From Actinokineospora inagensis DSM 44258 (GTDB taxonomy: Bacteria; Actinomycetota; Actinomycetes; Mycobacteriales; Pseudonocardiaceae), in assembly GCF_000482865.1 (NCBI RefSeq), contig NZ_AXWW01000006.1:150490-214489 (forward strand): DNA of 64,000 bases, given 5' to 3'. The position numbers and the translations under genes were made by a program. How positions within the stretch are numbered: the stretch's first letter is position 1; every line of letters begins with the position of its first letter. Of the stretch, positions 29,426-37,814 are shown in pieces. The notes beneath the pieces are model-generated. The model searched no databases and was not told where the DNA came from. It was given only the letters and a program-made list of their open reading frames with translations.

Positions 29426-29770
29426 TCACGTGCCGGAGGTGGTGACCTTCAGGTGGGTGTTCATGCCGTTGGCGTCCAGGACGCGGGAGACGGCGGTGGA
29501 GATGTCGACCAGGCGCAGCCAGCCGCCGGTGCGTTCGAGGCGGCGTTGGGCGGCCAGCAGGGCGTTGAGGCCCGCGCAGCCGAAGAACTCGGCGTCGGAC
29601 AGGTCGATGATGAGGCCGGGTTTGCCGCTGCGTTGTTCGGCGACGGCACCGAGCAGGAAGCGTTCGAGGATGCCCGCGGCGACCAGGTCGACCTCACCGC
29701 CGATGGCGACCAGGACCACGCCGGGGGCCGGGGCGGGTTCCAAGCGAAGATCCACCACACCCCCAGGCAC
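29426..29770 (-). CDS. STAS-domain protein lacking the phosphorylatable serine
   Basis: About 114 residues, anti-sigma factor antagonist fold: VVLVAIGGEVDLVAAGILERF, then LIIDLSDAEFFGCAGLNALLAAQRRL, and RVLDANGMNTHLKV. The usual phospho-acceptor motif DSSGL is GCAGL here, so the residue phosphorylated by anti-sigma kinases is absent. It may bind its partner constitutively or act in another sensing complex. The start is uncertain: GTG 29770 or a GTG a few codons later behind GGGGGT. Confidence 0.75.
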   Translation of the reverse strand: MPGGVVDLRLEPAPAPGVVLVAIGGEVDLVAAGILERFLLGAVAEQRSGKPGLIIDLSDAEFFGCAGLNALLAAQRRLERTGGWLRLVDISTAVSRVLDANGMNTHLKVTTSGT

Positions 29771-29848
29771 GACACCGCGACGTCACCCACGCTACCCGCA
29801 GGGCCGCCCACGGGACGACCCCTCGATCGGGTTACCCGCGGCCGTGGA

Positions 29849-30658
29849 TCAGCCGAAGCGGCCGTGCACGTAGTCGGCGGTGCGCTGGTCGACGGGGGCC
29901 TCGAAGATCTGCTGGGTGGGGCCCTCCTCGACGATGACGCCGGGGGTGCCCTGTTCGGCGAGGAAGAACGCGCACTGCTGGGAGACGCGGGCGGCCTGCT
30001 GCATGTTGTGGGTGACGATCACGATCGTCACCTCGTGCGCGAGTTCCGCGATCGTCTGCTCGATGCGGCGGGTCGAGGTGGGGTCGAGCGCGGAGCAGGG
30101 CTCGTCCATCAGCAGGACCTTGGGCCGCACGGCCAGCGAGCGGGCGATGCACAGCCGCTGCTGCTGGCCGCCGGAGAGGGCGCCGCCCGGTTGGCGGAGC
30201 CGGTCGCGGACCTCGACCCACAGACCCGCCTTGGTGAGGCATTCCTCGACCAGGTGGTCGCGTTCGCCGCGGCCGACCTTGATGCCGGTCAGCTTCAGCC
30301 CGGCCACCACGTTGTCGTAGATGGACATCGCGGGGAACGGGTTGGGTTTCTGGAAGACCATGCCGATCTGCTTGCGGGCGTCGGTCAGCTTCCTGGTCGA
30401 GTCGTAGATGTCGGCGCCGGACAGCAGCACCTCACCGGCCAGCGAGGCGCCGGGGATGAGCTCGTGCATGCGGTTGAGGGTCCGCAGGAACGTGGACTTG
30501 CCGCAGCCGGACGGGCCGATCAGCGCGGTCACCGAGCCGCCGGGCATGACGAGGGAGACGCGGTCGAGGACCTTGCGTTCGCCGAACCAGGCGGAGATGT
30601 CGCGGGCGTCCAGCGAGGCCAGGTCCGCGGCGGGCGGCAGTGGTTGGGTGAGCGTCAT
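29849..30658 (-). CDS. pstB: Phosphate ABC transporter ATP-binding protein
   Basis: 269 residues. Walker [19 protein letters not shown]-loop [18 protein letters not shown], signature [16 protein letters not shown], Walker [14 protein letters not shown] and the H-loop [12 protein letters not shown] are all typical of PstB. It energises PstCA for phosphate import. It is the last gene of the long minus-strand block, 10 bp after the sortase-like gene and about 12 kb from pstA, an unusual separation. Confidence 0.93.
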   Translation of the reverse strand: MTLTQPLPPAADLASLDARDISAWFGERKVLDRVSLVMPGGSVTALIGPSGCGKSTFLRTLNRMHELIPGASLAGEVLLSGADIYDSTRKLTDARKQIGMVFQKPNPFPAMSIYDNVVAGLKLTGIKVGRGERDHLVEECLTKAGLWVEVRDRLRQPGGALSGGQQQRLCIARSLAVRPKVLLMDEPCSALDPTSTRRIEQTIAELAHEVTIVIVTHNMQQAARVSQQCAFFLAEQGTPGVIVEEGPTQQIFEAPVDQRTADYVHGRFG

Positions 30659-30668
30659 CGGAGGGTCC

Positions 30669-31580
30669 TCACATCATGTTGGGCAGGAGGGCGGCGGCCT
30701 GGTCGGCCAGGGTGAGACCGACGGCGCCGACGACCGGCACCCCGATCACCCAGGCCTGCCACCGGCCGACCCGCTGGCGGACGTAGACGACGGCGACCCC
30801 GGCGGCGACCAGGATCAGCGTCCAGAGCACGAGCGGCACCAGCGCGGACTCGTCGCCGACCATGGCCTTCTCGTTGTCGGGAACGGCGAACGCGGGCAAC
30901 TGCCGGGTCTTGGCCTGCTCCTCGGTGACCTGCCGGGCGTCGACCCGGATCACGTCGGTGGGCAGGAAGTAGTCGCCGTCCGCGGTGGCCAGGGTGAGCC
31001 TGCCCTCCCCAGCGGGCAGCGGGGACTCCTTGTCCCCGGCGCGGCGGACCTTCGACACCATGTAGCGGGCCTCGCCCTGACCGGTGGTGACGACGATCTC
31101 GTCGCCCGCGCGCAACTGGTCGATGCGGGAGAACGGGCCGCCGTAGGTGGCCTTGCGGCCGTAGATCACGCTGGTGCCGGTCTGGCCGGGCAGCGGGGTG
31201 TTGCGCAGGTGGCCCGGCCCGGACTTGAGGGTGCGCGCCGAGGTGCCCTCCAGCACCACCTCCTGCAGGCCCAGCTTGGGGATCTCCAGGATGGCGACCG
31301 GGGTGCCGCTGTCCAGGAGCCTGCCGTTGTCCAGACCGCCGACCGGGGCGGTCGCGTTGGCCAACTGGACCCGGAAGTCGGTGTACGCGGTGTTCTGGTC
31401 GCGGTCGTGCTTGATGCCACCGATGAGGGTGAGCTGGGCGACGAAGCACAACATCACCGCGCCGACGATGGCGATCATGTGACCGGCCAGCAGCAGCCCC
31501 GTTTTCTCCGCGCGCGCGGCGGGTTCGGGCTGGACCGGCGCGGCGGGTTGCGGCGCGGGCGGTGTGTCGAGCGTGGTCAC
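30669..31580 (-). CDS. Sortase-like membrane protein lacking catalytic residues
   Basis: A 303-residue protein: short Pro/Ala-rich start, a transmembrane helix, a sortase beta-barrel, and two further C-terminal helices. The fold is recognisable from [33 protein letters not shown] and [20 protein letters not shown], as in actinobacterial class E-type sortases. Where the catalytic His should be (AGHR), the sequence is YGRK. Where the catalytic Cys should be (TLTTCHP), it is TLATADG. The conserved Arg is not evident. It therefore cannot be a normal transpeptidase and may be a scaffold or tail-binding protein. The start is GTG 31580 after GAGAGGA. It lies between a LASTG surface protein and pstB. 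Confidence 0.8.
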   Translation of the reverse strand: MTTLDTPPAPQPAAPVQPEPAARAEKTGLLLAGHMIAIVGAVMLCFVAQLTLIGGIKHDRDQNTAYTDFRVQLANATAPVGGLDNGRLLDSGTPVAILEIPKLGLQEVVLEGTSARTLKSGPGHLRNTPLPGQTGTSVIYGRKATYGGPFSRIDQLRAGDEIVVTTGQGEARYMVSKVRRAGDKESPLPAGEGRLTLATADGDYFLPTDVIRVDARQVTEEQAKTRQLPAFAVPDNEKAMVGDESALVPLVLWTLILVAAGVAVVYVRQRVGRWQAWVIGVPVVGAVGLTLADQAAALLPNMM

Positions 31581-31604
31581 CCGGGTGTCCTCTCTCCGTG
31601 ACGA

Positions 31605-31642
31605 CCGGTGTGCGCCGCGGGGTTCACCGCGGCGCACACCGG
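31605..31642 (-). terminator. Hairpin between LASTG-protein and sortase-like genes
   Basis: Perfect 16-bp arms (31605-31620, 31627-31642) with a 6-nt loop. It follows the LASTG-protein stop, so it may attenuate transcription into the sortase-like and pstB genes. Confidence 0.8.
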
Positions 31643-31662
31643 CGTCAGGCCAACAAGTCGGC

Positions 31663-33285
31663 TCAGTCCTCGGTCGGCCACTCGACGGGCGTGACGCCCG
31701 CGGCGGCGCGGCGACGGCGGGCGGCGACCAGCGCGAACGCGCCGAAGCCGACGAGCGCGGTACCGGTCAGCAGGGCCAGGCCGACGGAGGCGCCGGTGCT
31801 GGCGAGGCCACCGCTGCCACCGGTGCCCGAGGTGCCGGAGCTGCCCTGCGGGAGCGGCTCGGCGGCCGTGGTGGTGTCGGTGGTGGTGTCCGTGCTCGAC
31901 GTGTCGGTGGTGGTGCCACCGGCGGTCGTCGTGGTCGTGGTACCGGGCGTGGTGGTCGTCGTGGTGGTGCCGCCCTGCTTGACCTTCCACAGCATGGTCT
32001 GCTTGCCGGAGTCGGCGGGGTCCGGACCGAGGAAGAAGGTCAGGTCGACCGAGTAGTACGCGACGTCGACGCTCGCGAACTGGTCCACGCACAGCAGTTC
32101 GACGGTGTAGTCGCCCGCGACGAGGTCGACCGAGTTGTCCTTGGCGACGTCGGTGAACGACAAGGTCTGGGTGCCGGTGAAGGCCGCGTCGGTGGAGAAC
32201 TCCGAGCTGGTCGGGACAGCGGCCTGGAAGCCGGTCGAGAAGGCGCCGGGGCCGCGGAAGTTGATGCGGTAGCCGTCGGACTTGACCGCCGGGCAGGGAC
32301 CGTCGGTGATGTAGGTCGGCGCGTCGATGGCCAGGCCGTTGTCCTTGCTGGGGGTCAGCTTGCCCAGCTTCTCGGGGCCGCTCGGGGTGGTGGTGGTCGT
32401 CGTCGGCTTGGTCGTGGTGGTCGACTCAGTCGTCGTGGTCGGCTTGGTCGTGGTCGTTGTGGTCGCCGTGGTGGTCGTCGTGGTGGTTGTCGGCTCAGTC
32501 GTGGTGGTGGTCTGAGTTGTGGTCGTCGTCGGCTGAGTCGTCGTGGTGGTGGGCTCAGTCGTGGTCGTCGTCGGCTGAGTGGTCGTGGTCGTCGGCTCAG
32601 TCGTCGTCGTAGTGGGCGGAGTCGTCGTGGTGGTCGTCGGCTCAGTGGTGGTCGTGGTCGGCTGAGTCGTCGTCGTAGTGGGCTGAGTCGTGGTGGTGGT
32701 CGGCTGAGTCGTCGTGGTGGTGGGCTCAGTCGTGGTCGTCGTCGGCTGAGTCGTCGTGGTCGTCGGCTTGGTCGTGGTGGTGGTCGTCGTCGTTGTCGTG
32801 GTGGGCGGCGCCGACGGGTCGGTTAACTGCCAGTGCTTCTCGTCGGTGAACCACAGGTTCTTGGTGAAGGTGCCCGTGCTGCGGTCGTTGAACTGGTCCG
32901 TGCAGAACACGACCACGGTGTACTTGCCCGCCGTGATGGTGGTGGAGTGGTCCTGCGCGACGTCCTTGAACGTCAGCCCCTGGGTGGCGGTGAACGCCTG
33001 GGTGTTGGAGAAGCCCGCCTCGGACACCGAGGTGGCGATGAAGCCCACGTCCCACACACCCGGGCCGTAGACCCGCAGCGCGTAGCTGTCGGAATTGTCG
33101 GTGCAGGGACCGTCGGTGATGTACGACGGCGCGTCCACGTCCAGGCCGGTGGTCTTGCTGGGGGTGAGCGACCCGAGGGTCGCCGCGGGGGCCTCGGCCC
33201 CACTGGTGCCCGCGGCGAGGATGACGCCCGCCGCCGCGGTGGTGACGACGGCCGCGCCCGCCGCGATCATTTGGCGCTTACGCAT
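31663..33285 (-). CDS. LASTG wall-anchored protein with Thr-rich stalk
   Basis: 540 residues: signal peptide, then a domain of about 125 residues (LTPSKTTGLDVDAPSYITDG ... SYALRVYGPG ... TFKDVAQDHSTTITAGKYTV ... FCTDQF). Next is a Thr-rich stalk of about 140 residues built of TTTTT(K/Q/E)P repeats, then a second copy of the domain (LTPSKDNGLAIDAPTYITDG ... FTDVAKDNSVDLVAGDYTV ... LCVDQF). A second Thr-rich linker leads to LASTGASVG, a hydrophobic helix and an ARRRRA tail, a class E-type sorting signal. It should be covalently displayed on peptidoglycan if an active sortase exists elsewhere. Its function is unknown. ATG 33285. Confidence 0.85.
   Translation of the reverse strand: MRKRQMIAAGAAVVTTAAAGVILAAGTSGAEAPAATLGSLTPSKTTGLDVDAPSYITDGPCTDNSDSYALRVYGPGVWDVGFIATSVSEAGFSNTQAFTATQGLTFKDVAQDHSTTITAGKYTVVVFCTDQFNDRSTGTFTKNLWFTDEKHWQLTDPSAPPTTTTTTTTTTTKPTTTTTQPTTTTTEPTTTTTQPTTTTTQPTTTTTQPTTTTTEPTTTTTTPPTTTTTEPTTTTTQPTTTTTEPTTTTTQPTTTTTQTTTTTEPTTTTTTTTATTTTTTKPTTTTESTTTTKPTTTTTTPSGPEKLGKLTPSKDNGLAIDAPTYITDGPCPAVKSDGYRINFRGPGAFSTGFQAAVPTSSEFSTDAAFTGTQTLSFTDVAKDNSVDLVAGDYTVELLCVDQFASVDVAYYSVDLTFFLGPDPADSGKQTMLWKVKQGGTTTTTTTPGTTTTTTAGGTTTDTSSTDTTTDTTTAAEPLPQGSSGTSGTGGSGGLASTGASVGLALLTGTALVGFGAFALVAARRRRAAAGVTPVEWPTED
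32389..32809. repeat. Low-complexity Thr-stalk coding repeat
   Basis: About 420 bp of irregular repeats of GTGGTGGTCGTCGGCTGAGTC-like units (minus-strand codons for Thr5-Gln/Glu/Lys-Pro). Codon choice varies among ACC, ACG and ACT, and the spacing is roughly 21 bp. Prone to slippage, so stalk length probably varies between strains. Confidence 0.85.
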
Positions 33286-33328
33286 GAGTTCGTTTCCTCC
33301 TGGTGGTGAGTTGCGGCCGGGGTCGGCG

Positions 33329-34084
33329 TCACTCGGTTTCGGACTCGGTGCTGCGCGTACCCCGCCTGCGAACCACGGTGACGACGCCCGCGATCACGAG
33401 GATCACGACCACGCCCGCGGCCAGGTAGAGGAACGGCTGGCTCTTGGAACCGGAGCTCGCGGCGGCGTTGTCCGCCTGCTGCTGCTCGGCGGGTTGCTGC
33501 TGCGCCTGCTGTTGCTGCTGGGCGGGCGGCTGCGCCTGGCCGGACTGCGGCGCCTGCTGGGCGGGCGGCGGGCCCGCCTCGGTGCTCAGCCCCAGCTCCG
33601 GCGGGATGATCGGCTCGGTGTTGCGCGGCGGGCCCTTCGCCGCGCCGACCGCCGCGTACCGGCCCGCGGCCGGGATGTCGATGGACGCGGTGAAGTCGCC
33701 GAAGTCCTGCTGGGAGAACGCGTCGATGCACTTGAGGGTGACGTCGTAGCGGCCCTGCAGGGTGGTGTGGTTGTCCTCGGCGTAGTCGTGCAGCGTGTTC
33801 GCGACCGGCACCATGAAGCCCTGGGTGTGCGAGAGCAGCACGTCCGAGGTGGGGACGACGATGACGTTGTCCAGGCCGTGCCCGTTGATGGTCGCGAGGT
33901 AGCCGGTGGCGCCCGCCGGGCAGCCCTTGTCGGTCTTGAGCCGCATGGGGACCAGGTCGACGCTCTCCCCCGGCGTCACCAGCAGCCCGCCCAGCTTGTC
34001 CGCCGACGCGGTGGCGGGCTGCAGCAGGAGTCCCAACAGGACGGCCAGTACGGCCGTCGCGGCGATTCGGCTAAGCCGACGCAT
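33329..34084 (-). CDS. Membrane-anchored surface protein with Gln/Pro-rich stalk
   Basis: 251 residues: signal peptide (ATASA-DK), a domain of about 130 residues distantly matching the repeated domain of the neighbouring proteins, a Gln/Pro/Ala-rich stalk of about 50 residues, a hydrophobic helix (FLYLAAGVVVILVIAGVVTV) and a VRRRGTR tail. The domain includes GCPAGATGYLATINGHG, DYAEDNHTTLQGRYDVTLKC and IDAF; the ...HTTLxGxYxVxxxCxDxF core is shared. There is no LPxTG/LAxTG. It overlaps the upstream DUF916 gene by 14 bp. ATG 34084. Confidence 0.75.
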   Translation of the reverse strand: MRRLSRIAATAVLAVLLGLLLQPATASADKLGGLLVTPGESVDLVPMRLKTDKGCPAGATGYLATINGHGLDNVIVVPTSDVLLSHTQGFMVPVANTLHDYAEDNHTTLQGRYDVTLKCIDAFSQQDFGDFTASIDIPAAGRYAAVGAAKGPPRNTEPIIPPELGLSTEAGPPPAQQAPQSGQAQPPAQQQQQAQQQPAEQQQADNAAASSGSKSQPFLYLAAGVVVILVIAGVVTVVRRRGTRSTESETE

Positions 34085-35111
34085 GTTCCACCTCCGGCGT
34101 GGACTCGGTCTCCGACGGGTCGGGGTCGGTGGTCTCGACCCGGTTCCGGCGCTTGCGCCGCCTGCGCCAGAGCAGGAACAGCACCAGCAGCGCGACGATG
34201 AGCAGGATGATCAGCACCAGCCACGGCACGGCGACGACGGTGAAGCTCGCCTCCACCGCGGTGGCCTGCGGCTGTGGCCCGGCCGGGGCGACCGGGTCGA
34301 TGTGCACCAGGCCGTCCAGCCAGCCCGCGGGCAGTACACCGGGGACGGTGGTGCGGACCCGGAAACTGTTGCCCGGCAGCAGTTCCGGCAGGTCGGGCAG
34401 GTTCGGCGCGGCGGTCTCGGAGCCCCACGGGGTCTCGACGGTGACCTTCTGCCTGCCGCCGAGCCGGACGTTGCCGGTGTTGCGGACCGTGTACTCGATG
34501 GTCGTGTCGCCCGAGCCGAACAGCGACCCGTGGTACTCGGCGGACAGGTCGTCGACGCTGAGACCGGGGTGCAGGTCGCCGGAGACGCGCAGGTAGATGC
34601 GGGCACCCACGCGCTGCTCGACGGCGACGCGCTGCCCGTCGGCGTTGGTCGCCTCGGTGACCAGGGCCGCCACGATGCCGCCGACGTGGTCGCCGGGGGT
34701 CGCGTTCTGCGGGATGGTCAGCCGGAAGGGGACGATCTTGACGCTGCGGCCGGGGACGTCCACCTGGCCGAGGTCGGTCTTCGCCCACGCGCCGACGTCC
34801 ACCGACTGGTGCCCGGAGGCCAGCAGGTCGAACCCGCCGTCGGGGGTGTTGAAGGCGTCGTTGGCGTAGAGCTTGAGCGACAGCGGCGCGGTGGACACGT
34901 TCGACACGGCGACGTAGTCGGTGACGATCGCGCCTGGGGTGGCGCTGTAGCTGAAGTTCGGGCGGTTGTCCGGTGCCTGCGCCGTCGCGGGCCGCACGCC
35001 GAAGGTGGCCGGTGCGGCCGCCGCGGTGGCGTGCGCGGTCGTCGGCGCGATCCCGACGGCGAGCAGGGTCAACATGCCCGCGATCGCCGAGCGGAGCCAG
35101 ATCCGCTTCAT
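34071..35111 (-). CDS. DUF916 (WxL-interacting-type) membrane protein
   Basis: 346 residues: signal peptide, then a DUF916-like domain (FSYSATPGAIVTDYVAVSNVS, IPQNATPGDHVGGIVAALV, VEQRVGARIYLRVSG) and a second beta domain (EYTVRNTGNVRLGGRQKVTV). A C-terminal helix (VPWLVLIILLIVALLVLFLLW) and an RRRRKRR tail follow. In Firmicutes, DUF916 proteins bind peptidoglycan and WxL proteins and are encoded beside them. Here the preceding gene ends in a WxL-like domain, reproducing that pair. It is probably the membrane anchor of the complex. Confidence 0.8.
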   Translation of the reverse strand: MKRIWLRSAIAGMLTLLAVGIAPTTAHATAAAAPATFGVRPATAQAPDNRPNFSYSATPGAIVTDYVAVSNVSTAPLSLKLYANDAFNTPDGGFDLLASGHQSVDVGAWAKTDLGQVDVPGRSVKIVPFRLTIPQNATPGDHVGGIVAALVTEATNADGQRVAVEQRVGARIYLRVSGDLHPGLSVDDLSAEYHGSLFGSGDTTIEYTVRNTGNVRLGGRQKVTVETPWGSETAAPNLPDLPELLPGNSFRVRTTVPGVLPAGWLDGLVHIDPVAPAGPQPQATAVEASFTVVAVPWLVLIILLIVALLVLFLLWRRRRKRRNRVETTDPDPSETESTPEVEHASA

Positions 35112-35140
35112 GGTCTGTCCTTAGTAGAGGGTCAAGGGGT

Positions 35141-35177
35141 GTGGGGCGGACCGGGTACCTGGCCCGGTCCGCCCCAC
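35141..35177 (-). terminator. Hairpin between WxL-like and DUF916 genes
   Basis: Perfect 15-bp arms (35141-35155, 35163-35177) and a 7-nt loop. It lies 35 bp beyond the WxL-like gene stop and may reduce read-through to the downstream surface genes and pstB. Confidence 0.85.
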
Positions 35178-35212
35178 CGGCTGTGCGAATCTCAGCCGTT
35201 CGCGTTACCGAC

Positions 35213-36787
35213 TCAGATGGCGGTCAGGGTCAGCAGCGCGGAGTAGGTGCCCGCCACAGTGGAGGTGGGCACGTTCAGGGCCAGGTCCGCGGAGAGGTTC
35301 GCGGTGCCGTTGCCGCCGAGGGCGGCAGCGGTGGCCAGGGTGCGGGCCGAGGCCAGGCCGAGGCCTGCGGGCGCGGAAGCGCCCGGGGCGATGGCGTTGG
35401 CCGGGTTGACAGCGGCACCCACGGTGATGTTCTGCGGGGCGGACTTGTCGACGAGCTTCGGGGTCCAGCCCAGGTTGCCACCGTTGATGGTGTTGGCACC
35501 GTTGGAGAAGTCGGACACCTGACCCGAGACGTTCCAGCCCGGGTTACCCGCGCGGGTGTCGGTGACCTTGATCGGGTTGAGCGAGCCCGCGGTGGTCAGC
35601 AGCGAACCGTCGGCGGCCATGACCGGGGAGGGCAGGACCACGTTCTGGTTGGCGACGCTGATGAGCAGCTCACCGGCGAGCACGGTGGTGGTGATGTTCT
35701 CCGAGGCGGTCACACCGGCGAACGGGGTGACCTCCAGGGCGACGTTCGCCGAGGTGGACGTCACGTACGCGGCGGCGTTGGCAGGCACGAACTTGGCGGA
35801 GAACGAGTGCTGGCCCACCGCGAGGGTGGAGGTGGTCAGCGTGGCCGCACCGGCGGACACGGTGACCGGGTTGCCCAGCACGTTGGCACCGTCGTAGAAC
35901 TGCACGGAACCGGCGGCCGCACCCGGCGCGACGGTCGCGGACAGGGTGACCGGGGAGTAAGCGGACGCGGTGCCGCTCGGGGAGACCGCGAGGGCGGTCG
36001 TGGTCGGGGTCGCGGCCGGGGCGTTGACCTGGTACGACACCGCCGGGGAGGTGGAGGTGGCGTAGCCCGCGCCGGAGAACGACGCGGTCAGCGAGCGGGT
36101 GCCGGTCGGCAGCGCGGTGGTGGCCAGGGTGGCCACACCGTTGACGACGGCGACCGGGTTGCCCAGGTTGCCCGCGCCGTCCTTGAACTGCACGGTGCCC
36201 GCGGCGGTGGCCGGGGTCACGGTGGCGGTCAGGGTGACGTTCGCGCCCTGGACGACCGGGGCGGCCGGGGCGACCGACAGCGCGGTGGAGGTGACCGCCT
36301 GCGCGTTCGGGTCGGTGTCCTGCCAGGCGGTGGCCGAGGTGAACCACAGGTCCCTGGTGAAGGTGCCCTTGGTCTCCGCGGCGAACTGGTCGACGCAGTT
36401 CACCACGATGGTGTACTTGCCCACGGCGATGGTGGTGCTGTTGTCCAGGGCGATGTCCTTGAAGGACTGGCCCTGCACGACCGGGAAGCCACCGGAGGTG
36501 GAGAAGCCGAAGTCGGTCACCGGGGTGCCGACCAGGCCGTTGGCGAAGCCGCCCGGACCGTACACGAACAGGCTGTAGCCGTCCGAGTTGGTGGAGCAAC
36601 CGGCCGAGGTGGTGAAGGTGGGGGCCTCGACGTCGAGACCGGTGTGCTTGCTGACGGTCAGCGTGCCGAGGGTACCGGCCGGGGCGTCCGCGAGGGCGAC
36701 GCCTGCGGCGCCGAGGGTGGCCGCGGTGGCGGCGGCGATGGCGACAGCGCCACCGACGATCCTGCGGGCGGAGATGTTGACGCGCAC
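35213..36787 (-). CDS. Secreted Ig-like repeat protein with WxL-like C-terminus
   Basis: 524 residues: signal peptide, the repeated domain of about 125 residues (LTVSKHTGLDVEAPTF ... YSLFVYGPGG ... SFKDIALDNSTTIAVGKYTI ... CVDQF), and two bacterial Ig-like domains (APVVQGANVTLTATVTPATA; SAYSPVTLSATVAPGAAAGS; each with VQFKDG or VQFYDG). The C-terminal domain of about 170 residues has NLGWTPKLVD and ends AGTYSALLTLTAI, typical of WxL surface domains. It has no anchor of its own and would need a partner, presumably the DUF916 protein. ATG 36787. Confidence 0.8.
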   Translation of the reverse strand: MRVNISARRIVGGAVAIAAATAATLGAAGVALADAPAGTLGTLTVSKHTGLDVEAPTFTTSAGCSTNSDGYSLFVYGPGGFANGLVGTPVTDFGFSTSGGFPVVQGQSFKDIALDNSTTIAVGKYTIVVNCVDQFAAETKGTFTRDLWFTSATAWQDTDPNAQAVTSTALSVAPAAPVVQGANVTLTATVTPATAAGTVQFKDGAGNLGNPVAVVNGVATLATTALPTGTRSLTASFSGAGYATSTSPAVSYQVNAPAATPTTTALAVSPSGTASAYSPVTLSATVAPGAAAGSVQFYDGANVLGNPVTVSAGAATLTTSTLAVGQHSFSAKFVPANAAAYVTSTSANVALEVTPFAGVTASENITTTVLAGELLISVANQNVVLPSPVMAADGSLLTTAGSLNPIKVTDTRAGNPGWNVSGQVSDFSNGANTINGGNLGWTPKLVDKSAPQNITVGAAVNPANAIAPGASAPAGLGLASARTLATAAALGGNGTANLSADLALNVPTSTVAGTYSALLTLTAI

Positions 36788-36830
36788 GGTTGTGCAAACC
36801 TTCCTAGGTCAGGGAAAGAGCAAGAAGTGG

Positions 36831-37814
36831 TTACTGAACCGGCTGGCCACAGGTCGGGTTCACACCGAAGCCGTAGCGGGTGATGACGTCGGTCGCCTTG
36901 CAGACGAGCGAGTCGCCGCCGACGAACACGGTGCTGTACGGCGCGACGGCGAGCTTGTCGGCCGGGATCACGTTGTAGACGTCGCGCTTGAGAATCGAGT
37001 TGGTGTTCATGTTGGTCGGCTGGACGTTGTCGATGGTGCCCAGCACGGCCTTGCCCTGAGCGGCGGGGGCGTTGCCGTAGACCTGCGAGTTGTAGACCGC
37101 GATCGAGTACGGGACCAGGTTCTTCACGTCGGTCAGGTAGGTGCCGACGTGCTCCTGGATGCCCTCGCCCGAGGCGTCCTTGTCGTTGACGCAGGAGTAC
37201 TGGCCACCGACACCGAACAGGGTCGCCGAGTCGACGGTGCCCGACGGCATGACGTTCTTGACGAAGAACGACCGCGAGCCGGAGCCGAACTGCGGCGCCA
37301 GCGGCTTGAACGCGGTGTTCGCGCAGGTGTAGATGGCGGTCAACTGGAGCTTGGTCAGCTTCTTCGGCACCGAACTGTCGCTGCGGACCGCGTAGGTCAG
37401 CGCGTCAACCGCGAACGGGATGAACTTCAGGTTCGGGTTGGTCGCGGCCGAGTTCGACGACGAACGGGCGAACTGCACGCAGTTGGTGCCCGCCTGGATG
37501 TCGTTCTGCAGCGCGGTGACGCCGCCGCCGGAGTTCTCCGGGCGGGCGATGCTGCACGCCGGGTTGGTCGCCGGGTCCTTGGTGACGATCTGGGCGCTGC
37601 CCCGGGCGTCGTACGAACCCAGGACCTTGACGCCGTTGACGGTGACGGAGTCGGCCAGGCCGTTGAGCACGGTCTGGGTGGTGTCCGAACCGACACCGAC
37701 GAGGTCGCGGTACGTGGGCGGACCGGTCGGGTCGGCCTGCGCGTTGCCCGCGAGCAGACCCGCGAGGGCCGCGGTGGCGGCCGCCACCACGATGAAACGC
37801 TGCTTCTTGCTCAC
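36831..37814 (-). CDS. PstS-like solute-binding protein, secreted
   Basis: 327 residues. Signal peptide VSKKQRFIVVAAATAALAG with cleavage after AQA. The PBP-like fold is suggested by YRDLVGVGSDTTQTVLNGLA, VQFARSSSNSAA, FIPFAVDALTYAVRSDSSVP and KKLTKLQLTAIYTC, the pattern of PstS relatives. It has no lipobox and no C-terminal anchor. The start is GTG 37814 with AAGGA upstream. It is the third and smallest binding-protein homologue of the block, and has its own 560-bp upstream region, so it may head a separate transcript. The ligand is unproven. Confidence 0.75.
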   Translation of the reverse strand: MSKKQRFIVVAAATAALAGLLAGNAQADPTGPPTYRDLVGVGSDTTQTVLNGLADSVTVNGVKVLGSYDARGSAQIVTKDPATNPACSIARPENSGGGVTALQNDIQAGTNCVQFARSSSNSAATNPNLKFIPFAVDALTYAVRSDSSVPKKLTKLQLTAIYTCANTAFKPLAPQFGSGSRSFFVKNVMPSGTVDSATLFGVGGQYSCVNDKDASGEGIQEHVGTYLTDVKNLVPYSIAVYNSQVYGNAPAAQGKAVLGTIDNVQPTNMNTNSILKRDVYNVIPADKLAVAPYSTVFVGGDSLVCKATDVITRYGFGVNPTCGQPVQ

